Source of the DNA: Pseudomonadota bacterium
Lineage (GTDB): Bacteria > Desulfobacterota > Binatia > Binatales > Binataceae
Direction: 5' to 3'
Length of the DNA stretch: 64,000 bases
NCBI GenBank assembly: GCA_021324755.1
Contig: JAJPIL010000009.1
Span: 113,109-177,108, forward strand
Numbering within the stretch: position 1 is the stretch's first letter; each line of letters starts with the position of its first letter. Shown piece by piece: positions 57,284 to 64,000 of the stretch. A model generated the notes under the pieces. The model was not told where the DNA came from, made no database searches, and worked only from the letters and a program-made list of their open reading frames with translations. A program made the translations under genes and the position numbers.

Positions 57284-59596
57284 ATGAGCAGTACGCACCA
57301 ACTTTTCAGTGATTTTTACACTCGCAATCCCGCCCTTTTCGGCGATCTAAACGAGCGAGCAATAGTAGCGGTCGAGGTCGCTTCCGACCAGGAGGTGGAA
57401 ATTTTCAGGAGACACGGCGATTCGGTGACGACCGAGCGCCGTCCCCTCTTGCTATTTGCTTTGTTGACCGACCCCGAGGTACTCGAAGGGTTCCAAGAAC
57501 CCTACGAAATCGAAGAGTTGCAGGGCAGCTTCCCCCTGCGATTCTTGGTGAAGCTGCGCAGTCTACGGGCCCAGGACAAGCTCAAAAAGCATCTGAAAAA
57601 GAAGGTCTCTGCCGACCCGCACCAACGACCCGACACCCGCTACTTTATGCTCAATGATCCGGTCGAACAGTTTCTGACGTTGACCGGCATTAACTACTTT
57701 ATCGGAATGCAGTTCAGCGACCTTCGGCGACTTCAGCTCGATATCGAAACCTACATTACCGCCGGCTTCGAGTTCCCCAACCCACAACGCGAAGGCGACC
57801 GAATCGTCGTAATCGCGATTCGCGACAGCACCGGCTTTGAGTGCGTCCTCTCAGGACGTGATATGGACGAGGGTTCGATGCTGCGTGAGATGGTGCGCAT
57901 AATCAGGGAACGCGATCCCGACGTTATCGAGGGCCACAATTTGATGCGTTTCGACCTCGAGTACATCAACGCCCGGGCTCGTCTGCACGGCGTAAGCCTT
58001 GCTCTGGGACGAGGCGGGCAAGTAATCGAAGCGCGGCCTTCGCGACTCCAAATCGGCGAGCGCGCAATCTCATACACCCGCTATCACATCTACGGACGCA
58101 ACATCATCGACACCTGGATGTTGAGCCAGCTCTACGACATTTCCAGCCGCGAACTGGAAGGCTTCGGTCTCAAGGAGCTCGCTCAACACTTCGGTCTTGC
58201 ACCCCGAGAAAGAACCTACCTCGACCCCGCGCGCGTCAGCCACTACTTCGACCACGAACCCGAGCTACTACATCGCTACGCGCTGGACGATGTTCGCGAG
58301 ACCGGCGCGCTGGCGGAGCTACTTTCGGGCAGCTACTTCGTTCAAGCCCAAATCTTTCCCTACTCGTACCAAAGCGTCGTCGTGCGAGGAAACGCGACCA
58401 AAGTCGACGCCCTGCTGTTGCGCGCATACCTCAAGGCTCGCCACTCGATCCCTTTGCCGCAGGAGCCAACACCCGTCACCGGCGGTTACACCGAAATTCG
58501 ACGAGTCGGTGTAGCGCGAAACGTTCTTCATTGCGACGTCACGTCGCTTTATCCCTCATTGATGCTTCATTTCCGGCATGGCCCCAAAAACGACCGACTC
58601 GACATCTTTTTGACGCTCCTGCGCGACCTTACCGATCTGCGCGTCAAAGCTAAGCAGCTTGCGCGCGAGCTAACCGGCACCCAATATCACTTCGTGCAAG
58701 CGCTCCAGCAAACATTCAAAATCCTAATTAACTCCTTCTACGGCTACCTGGGCTTCACGCTCGGCCACTTCAACGATTTCGAGCAAGCCAACCTCGTAAC
58801 TGCGCGAGGCCGCGAACTTGTAAGGCGCTTGGTCGACGAGCTAGAAAAACGCGGCGCCCAGGTAATCGAGGTCGACACTGACGGTATCTACTTTGTGGCG
58901 CCTTTTCCGCTTGATGACGTTCAGGCCGAAGCTCGACTGCTCGAACAACTGTCGAGCCTGATGCCCGGTGGTGTGCGGCTTGAAATCGACGGTCGTTACC
59001 CGTCGATGTTCAGCTATAAAATGAAGAACTACGTGCTGCTGGACGACAAAGGCGAGATCACCGTCCGAGGCTCGAGCCTTCGCTCGCGAGGAATCGAGCG
59101 CTTTCAGCGCCAGTTGATGGAAGAGCTATTCCGATGTTTCCTGGAAGGAAGGTACAACGAAATTGAGGCGATCTTCGAGTCTTATCGCTCAAAATTGATA
59201 CGCTATGAGCTCGATATTCGCGAACTCGCCAAAACCGAAACTCTAACCGACTCGCCTCAAGTTTACCTCGATAAGGTCGGCGCCAAACGGCGCAACGTCT
59301 CAGCAGCCTATGAACTGGCTATAAAATCAGGCCGTCCGTACGGGCCCGGCGACCAAGTGTCGTACTACGTGGCGGGCAAGGGAGCTCGGGTCAAGGTCGC
59401 CAAGGCGGCGCGTTTGGTCTCGGACTACAACCCGGAGCAACCGGACGTAAACATCGAATACTATCTCGCTAAATTGGACGACCTGTACCAGCGGTTTAAG
59501 CCATATATCGACAATCCCGAACTGTCACCAGCGAGCTCAGTTGAGCAAACTGGAGCGGACCGTGAAGGCGACCTCTTTGTTTCGCAGGACGAGTAG
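57284..59596 (+). CDS. family B DNA polymerase with 3'-5' exonuclease motifs
   Basis: LDIET (ExoI), GHNLMRFDLEYI (ExoII), YALDDVRET (ExoIII), DVTSLYPSLML (motif A), KILINSFYGYLG (motif B), EVDTDGIYF (motif C, archaeal-like DTDG). Confidence 0.93.
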   Translation: MSSTHQLFSDFYTRNPALFGDLNERAIVAVEVASDQEVEIFRRHGDSVTTERRPLLLFALLTDPEVLEGFQEPYEIEELQGSFPLRFLVKLRSLRAQDKLKKHLKKKVSADPHQRPDTRYFMLNDPVEQFLTLTGINYFIGMQFSDLRRLQLDIETYITAGFEFPNPQREGDRIVVIAIRDSTGFECVLSGRDMDEGSMLREMVRIIRERDPDVIEGHNLMRFDLEYINARARLHGVSLALGRGGQVIEARPSRLQIGERAISYTRYHIYGRNIIDTWMLSQLYDISSRELEGFGLKELAQHFGLAPRERTYLDPARVSHYFDHEPELLHRYALDDVRETGALAELLSGSYFVQAQIFPYSYQSVVVRGNATKVDALLLRAYLKARHSIPLPQEPTPVTGGYTEIRRVGVARNVLHCDVTSLYPSLMLHFRHGPKNDRLDIFLTLLRDLTDLRVKAKQLARELTGTQYHFVQALQQTFKILINSFYGYLGFTLGHFNDFEQANLVTARGRELVRRLVDELEKRGAQVIEVDTDGIYFVAPFPLDDVQAEARLLEQLSSLMPGGVRLEIDGRYPSMFSYKMKNYVLLDDKGEITVRGSSLRSRGIERFQRQLMEELFRCFLEGRYNEIEAIFESYRSKLIRYELDIRELAKTETLTDSPQVYLDKVGAKRRNVSAAYELAIKSGRPYGPGDQVSYYVAGKGARVKVAKAARLVSDYNPEQPDVNIEYYLAKLDDLYQRFKPYIDNPELSPASSVEQTGADREGDLFVSQDE

Positions 59597-59736
59597 TAGC
59601 GCTCCAGAGGCGATATGAGCTTGTGGGCGATGGGCCAGCCGTCAGGGCGTGCGTTCGAGCTCCACTCTTCCCCTGAACCGCTCGCCAAAGGGTCTTAGCC
59701 GCCGGGTTTATCGAAAACCTAGCAGATTGACGCAAG

Positions 59737-61581
59737 CTACTTGCCCAGGCGCTTGGCGAGCGCGGCGGTCAGTGCGGGAACGAGAGTTTGCCAGTCGCCG
59801 ACAAGACGGAGCGCGGCGCGCTCGAAAATCGGCGCCTGCGGATCGTTATTGATCGCGACGATCGTTTGAGCACGCTTGATGCCGACCATATGGTTGGGGG
59901 CGCCGCGGATCCCCACCGCGAAGTAAAGCCGTGGAGCGATCGCCTTGCCGGTCAAGCCAACCTGCAGCTGGCGAGGCACCCATCCGGCGTCGGTTACGCG
60001 GCGCGTGGCGCACAGCGCCGCACCCATCACGCGAGCTAGCTCCTTGACCTTCTCCACTCCTTCGGGCCCGCCGACTCCCATGCCGATACCGACCACCACC
60101 TCAGCGCCATCCAGAGCCGCCACCGACTCGTCTAGCAACCGATGCGATCGTACCAGGCGCGAAAGCGGACTTTTGACTCGACGCGGCCACACCTCGATAA
60201 GCTCGGCTTGACGCGCGGGGTTCGGCTGCGGAAGCTCTAAGACCCCTGGTCTGACGGTTGCCATCTGCGGATACGTTTTCGACAGGATGCGCGCCACCAG
60301 ATTACCGCCAAAAGCGGGCTTGAGCGCCACCATTCGTCCCTGCTCATCCAGTTCAAGTCCGATCGCGTCGCCCGTAAGTCCCAGCTCGAGGCGGGCAGCC
60401 ATTCGTGGCGCCCAGTCTCGTCCGTGCTCGCTCGCAGGCACGAGCAATCCCCACGGCTTTCGTTCTTCCACCAGTTCAGCGAACGCTGCGGCTTTGGTGT
60501 CAGGCGAATAGGGCTCGAGCGTCTCGCCTTTCACGACCACAATCTGGTCTGCGCCGTAGCTCGCCAACGTGCGAGCTTGAGTGTCACTGATCTCGCCGCA
60601 AACAAAGGCCGCCACAGAACCGCCCGTTTTTGACGCAAGCTCATCTGCCGCCGCAACAAGCTCTAGGCTTGCGCGCGTAAGCTCCCCGCTGAGATTCGTC
60701 TCGCAGGCAACCCACACGTCGCGCCCCATCTGCGGCTTACGCAGAGCCGCCGATACGGCCCGTAATGTTTTTGTCTGCGGCGAGAACGCGCCGAGGCGAT
60801 CGAGCGCCTCGATGGTTTGTTCAGCCGCGCGGCGTGGGTCGCTGGTGTCGATCGTCTGGCCGACGACCGGTTTGAGCTCGAGGGCAATAATGTCGGCAAC
60901 CCAGGTAGGAGAACCGTCGAAACCGAATTTTCCCGGCCTTCCATCCAGATCTGCTGCTCGCAGAGTGCGAAGCGGCTTCTCTTTCGCTGCCGCCAGCGCC
61001 TGTGGTCCAGTTCGCAGCGGTTGCGCGACGCGCTCAGCGCACGTGAGCACGGCAGGCATCTCGCACTCGACCTCGTCGTATCCTTCGTCGCTTTCGCGCT
61101 CGGTTCTTACCAATTTCCCGACGACTTCGAGCTTGCGCACGTTAGTGACGTGCGCGATGCCGAGCATCTCGGCTATCTCGGGCCCCACCTGCCCGGTTTC
61201 CGCATCGAGCGAGTAGCGACCAAGGAGCACGAGGTCAAAACCTTGCGAGCCTAGATAACGCGAAAGCGCGCGCGCCGTGGCAAGCGTGTCCGAGCCAGCA
61301 AACGCCCGGTCCTCGAGATGTACGGCCTCGTCCGCGCCCATCGCCAAAGCCTCTTCCAGCGCGCGGCGTGCCTGCGGCGGCCCCATCGTCACCGCCACCA
61401 CTTGTGCGCCGAACTCTGTTTTCAAGCGGACGGCCAAGGCGATCGCGCGCAGGTCGAAAGCGCTTATTACCGCTGGCCCATCACGCCTGATCGTCTTTGT
61501 AACAGGGTCGAAGTTTGCGTCCTCGACGAGCGGAATCTGCTTAATACATACGGCTATTTTTCTCGGCTTAGGCTCGTTCAT
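59737..61581 (-). CDS. fused electron transfer flavoprotein beta-alpha (EtfB-EtfA)
   Basis: EtfB-like N-half (AVCIKQIPLVEDANFDPVTKTIRRDGPAVISAFDLRAIALAVRL, GRYSLDAETGQVGPEIAEMLG) and EtfA-like C-half (AKAFGGN-type KPAFGGNLVARI, TGKAIAPRLYFAVGIRGAPNHMVGIKRAQTIVAINNDPQAPIF); ATG at 61581 has SD GGGAGGAGCG. Confidence 0.95.
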   Translation of the reverse strand: MNEPKPRKIAVCIKQIPLVEDANFDPVTKTIRRDGPAVISAFDLRAIALAVRLKTEFGAQVVAVTMGPPQARRALEEALAMGADEAVHLEDRAFAGSDTLATARALSRYLGSQGFDLVLLGRYSLDAETGQVGPEIAEMLGIAHVTNVRKLEVVGKLVRTERESDEGYDEVECEMPAVLTCAERVAQPLRTGPQALAAAKEKPLRTLRAADLDGRPGKFGFDGSPTWVADIIALELKPVVGQTIDTSDPRRAAEQTIEALDRLGAFSPQTKTLRAVSAALRKPQMGRDVWVACETNLSGELTRASLELVAAADELASKTGGSVAAFVCGEISDTQARTLASYGADQIVVVKGETLEPYSPDTKAAAFAELVEERKPWGLLVPASEHGRDWAPRMAARLELGLTGDAIGLELDEQGRMVALKPAFGGNLVARILSKTYPQMATVRPGVLELPQPNPARQAELIEVWPRRVKSPLSRLVRSHRLLDESVAALDGAEVVVGIGMGVGGPEGVEKVKELARVMGAALCATRRVTDAGWVPRQLQVGLTGKAIAPRLYFAVGIRGAPNHMVGIKRAQTIVAINNDPQAPIFERAALRLVGDWQTLVPALTAALAKRLGK

Positions 61582-61846
61582 CGCTCCTCCCAGATTAACC
61601 AACCGACGTTAAAGCCCGCAACCAAAAATCAACGGTGCCTCAAAACTCGGGCCCAGCGACAAACCTTTCAACAAGAAAAGCCGAAAATCTTACCCCCCTG
61701 GCTTTCAGGACTCGCCCGCCTTGAGCATTAAAGCTGGTCAGGTCGAAGACTTAAAAAACTTGTGGACACAAAGACGCGAGCCTATCTTTCGGCAAAAACG
61801 AGGTCAGAAAAGCCTCGTTGCAGCTCTGCAAAACTAAAAGAGAAGC

Positions 61847-62503
61847 TTATTGCGGGGGTATCGAGCCACCGCCTTGCTTACCCTTGCCAGCCTTGCGCTC
61901 CTCGACCTTGAAGGCGAGCAAATCGTGAAGGTAGCGCGTGCGGTCATTCAAAGCTTCGAGCAGTGCCTGCTTCTCCAACGGAGTAAAGTCGAGATAAAAG
62001 CAAAGAAAGTTTACGATCTGCTGGTCACTTAGATTGTAGTCTGTAAGCGTGGACCAGAGTTGCTCCAGTTCGCCTTCCATCAGGTAGGCTAAGAACTCGC
62101 GAATTTCCTCGTAGTCGAACGACTCGGCACTGTAGGTTCCAGTTCCCAGCGTACTCGGGCACCAATCGACTCGCGCCTGGCGATATGGGCGGTCGCGTAT
62201 TTCGGCCTGCACACGAAATTCGGCAAATCCGGCGAGTAATATGTTGAACCGGCCATCCGGCAACGCTTCGAGCTTGGTAATTTTGCCAGCACATCCGAGC
62301 GAATAGATCTCAGGATACCCGTAGTAGTCTGCTTCCCACCCCGGTTTGAGCAAAACCATTCCGATTACCTTGTCACCTTTGTACGCATCGGCGACCATCG
62401 CGCGGTAGCGCGGCTCGAAAATATGAAGCGGCGTGGTGACCTCGGGAAACAAGACCAAATTCGGAAGCGGAAAAATAGGTATAACTGAGGGCAGAGAAAT
62501 CAT
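61847..62503 (-). CDS. LON peptidase N-terminal substrate-binding domain protein
   Basis: VIPIFPLPNLVLFPEVTTPLHIFEPRYRAMVADAYKGDKVIGMVLLKPG. Confidence 0.92.
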   Translation of the reverse strand: MISLPSVIPIFPLPNLVLFPEVTTPLHIFEPRYRAMVADAYKGDKVIGMVLLKPGWEADYYGYPEIYSLGCAGKITKLEALPDGRFNILLAGFAEFRVQAEIRDRPYRQARVDWCPSTLGTGTYSAESFDYEEIREFLAYLMEGELEQLWSTLTDYNLSDQQIVNFLCFYLDFTPLEKQALLEALNDRTRYLHDLLAFKVEERKAGKGKQGGGSIPPQ

Positions 62504-62692
62504 GCCAAAGAAGCTCTTTATGGGCGATTATTAAAACCTAATAAACCTTCTGTGCCTTGCATTGCTCAGCAAACTAATTCAGTTTATCGTCACAGACAGC
62601 ACTCGTGCTAGATGCCATGCTTCACGATCACGAGTAATCACCCAGGTAGCGATCCAGTTTTTGCGGTTAAAGCCATTGTTTGCGGGTGAAGA

Positions 62693-63418
62693 ATGACGCG
62701 GTTGCGCAAAGCCGGACGGTTATGGCGAAACTGGCAAGCGCAAGCGGCCGCGCTTGAGGTGCTGGTCAACGCCGATGATACACAACCAGTGTTTAAAGTC
62801 GAGCTAGAAAGATGGTTCGGCCGGTCGGCTCCGTTGGAGGTCGAGCTTGGCGCTGGAAAAGGCGAGTTTATCATCGAGCAGGCCCGCACCTTTCCTAATC
62901 GTAATTTCTTGGCAGTCGAGCTACCGCTTTCTATCGTCCGGCTTCTGTGCGCGCGGGTTGCCCGAAGCGGGCTTGGAAATCTCAAAGTACTGCGCGCGGA
63001 CGCAAGAAGTCTGGTGGGCTTTCTGATGCCATCAGAGTCAGTTGATGTCTACCACATATATTATCCCGATCCTTGGCCCAAGGCGCGCCACGCAAAGCAT
63101 CGCCTGTTTTCCCCAAACTTCGTTGCGGGGCTGGCGCGGACCCTTAAAGAGGGCGGTATACTTTGCGTTGCGAGCGACGTTGAGCAGTGGGCGTTGCAAA
63201 TATTCGAAAGCCTGAGGCAGGGAGGGTTCGAACCGCAGATTCAGCCTGTGGTGGGCGCGACAAAAACCGGGTATGGCAAGAAATATTTGGCCGAGAAACG
63301 GACTATTTTTGCCTGTGCGTTCAAGCGCCCAACGTTAAAAGAACTGTCAAAACATACCCCTAGCGGAGCAAACGAAAGCGCCGCTATGTTACAAGCTATG
63401 GACAGGCTGCCCGATTAG
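62693..63418 (+). CDS. trmB: tRNA (guanosine(46)-N7)-methyltransferase TrmB
   Basis: LEVELGAGKGEFIIEQARTFPNRNFLAVEL, VDVYHIYYPDPWPKARHAKHRLFSPNFVAGLARTL. Confidence 0.96.
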   Translation: MTRLRKAGRLWRNWQAQAAALEVLVNADDTQPVFKVELERWFGRSAPLEVELGAGKGEFIIEQARTFPNRNFLAVELPLSIVRLLCARVARSGLGNLKVLRADARSLVGFLMPSESVDVYHIYYPDPWPKARHAKHRLFSPNFVAGLARTLKEGGILCVASDVEQWALQIFESLRQGGFEPQIQPVVGATKTGYGKKYLAEKRTIFACAFKRPTLKELSKHTPSGANESAAMLQAMDRLPD

Positions 63419-63590
63419 AGAACCCCTCCCCTGGCCACTGGTTCATAATTTCGCAGACTTTCGTAAATAAAGATTAATTAGAGCTATTTTTAGCAGATTC
63501 GGTGCTACGAGCTTCTTATAAGTACGGCTTGCACGCCCTGATAGAGCAGTTATAACTTTGGTAAGTTCAAAGTGAATTGACTCGGTGCGG

Positions 63591-64000
63591 GTGCTGGGTA
63601 AGTGGCATATAACGTCTAGGCTTGCCCTGATTATGGGAGCGGCCCTTATTGTCCTAGCAGCGGCCGGCTGCGGGACGAAAAAGCGCGAAGTACTCGAAAG
63701 TCAGGAGTATTACGCCCAAGGGAACTACTTCTACGAGACTGGTGATTACGAGGACGCCAAGGAGGCGTACCAACATCTGATCGAGGAATATCCATTCAGC
63801 CCGTACACGGAAGAAGCGGAATTAAAGATAGCCTTGGCCAATTATCACCTGAAAAATTACATCGAGGCGAGCGCTGAATTGGAAGACTTCGAGCGGATGC
63901 ATCCGACCAGCCCTCAGGCTGCGCTTGCGCAGTACTATCTTGCGATGTGCTATTTCAAACAGCTCGGCCGACCGGACCAGGACCAGGCTACCACCGTAAA
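63591..64000 (+). CDS. bamD: outer membrane assembly lipoprotein BamD, 3' truncated by window edge
   Basis: My translation: GTG start, signal peptide with LAAAGC lipobox, then TPR-like GNYFYETGDYEDAKEAYQHLIEEYPFSPYTEEAELKIALANYHLKNYIEASAELEDFERMHPTSPQAALAQYYLAMCYFKQ; absent from the ORF track. Confidence 0.9.
   Translation, partial: MLGKWHITSRLALIMGAALIVLAAAGCGTKKREVLESQEYYAQGNYFYETGDYEDAKEAYQHLIEEYPFSPYTEEAELKIALANYHLKNYIEASAELEDFERMHPTSPQAALAQYYLAMCYFKQLGRPDQDQATTV

Noticed and set aside
63221-63240. GGTTCGAACC tRNA T-loop-like string
   Set aside because: Lies inside the trmB coding frame; no tRNA cloverleaf around it.
1-64000. CRISPR arrays, IS elements, rRNA operons, intact tRNAs
   Set aside because: Looked for regularly spaced repeats, transposase motifs, and canonical T-arm/anticodon arms on both strands by eye; none convincing. 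A tRNAscan-SE/Infernal run would be decisive.

Overview
The window is a 64 kb stretch of bacterial chromosome. It is moderately high GC and gene-dense; the gene content suggests a deltaproteobacterial/Binatota-like organism, but that placement is inference only. I see no rRNA, no intact tRNA, no CRISPR array and no transposon. Most of it is housekeeping: ISC Fe-S assembly (iscS-iscU-iscA-hscB-hscA-iscX), lysine/DAP genes (dapA, dapF, lysA), arginine genes (argB, argD, argF, argG, argH), xerC-hslV-hslU, glmU-glmS, rpoD, pntAa/Ab/B, egtB-egtD, an EtfB-EtfA fusion, trmB and a partial bamD. The strongest non-routine signals are: (1) a probable selenoprotein at 16258-17148. The ORF track splits it at an in-frame TGA (16759-16761), but it reads through into a GrdB/PrdB-type 'UPVCHQT' motif and has a perfect 7-bp hairpin at SECIS-like spacing. 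It is followed by a glutaredoxin-like gene, an acyl-CoA dehydrogenase and a DUF1326 gene. (2) A polyphosphate-themed neighbourhood at 1.5-7.7 kb: Ppx/GppA, CHAD, SixA, two overlapping thymidylate-kinase-like genes (one with Walker-A Lys replaced by Arg) and a ROK/polyphosphate-glucokinase-like gene. (3) An accessory patch at 23.5-26.3 kb with two paralogous proteins of unknown function around a HExxH protein, several carrying basic C-terminal tails. (4) A decayed tRNA-Ser-like element near 57 kb, a structured intergenic region at 15.7-16.0 kb and a possible Arg-rich micro-protein at 46.9 kb. Many ORFs in the supplied track are antisense artefacts of high-GC coding DNA.
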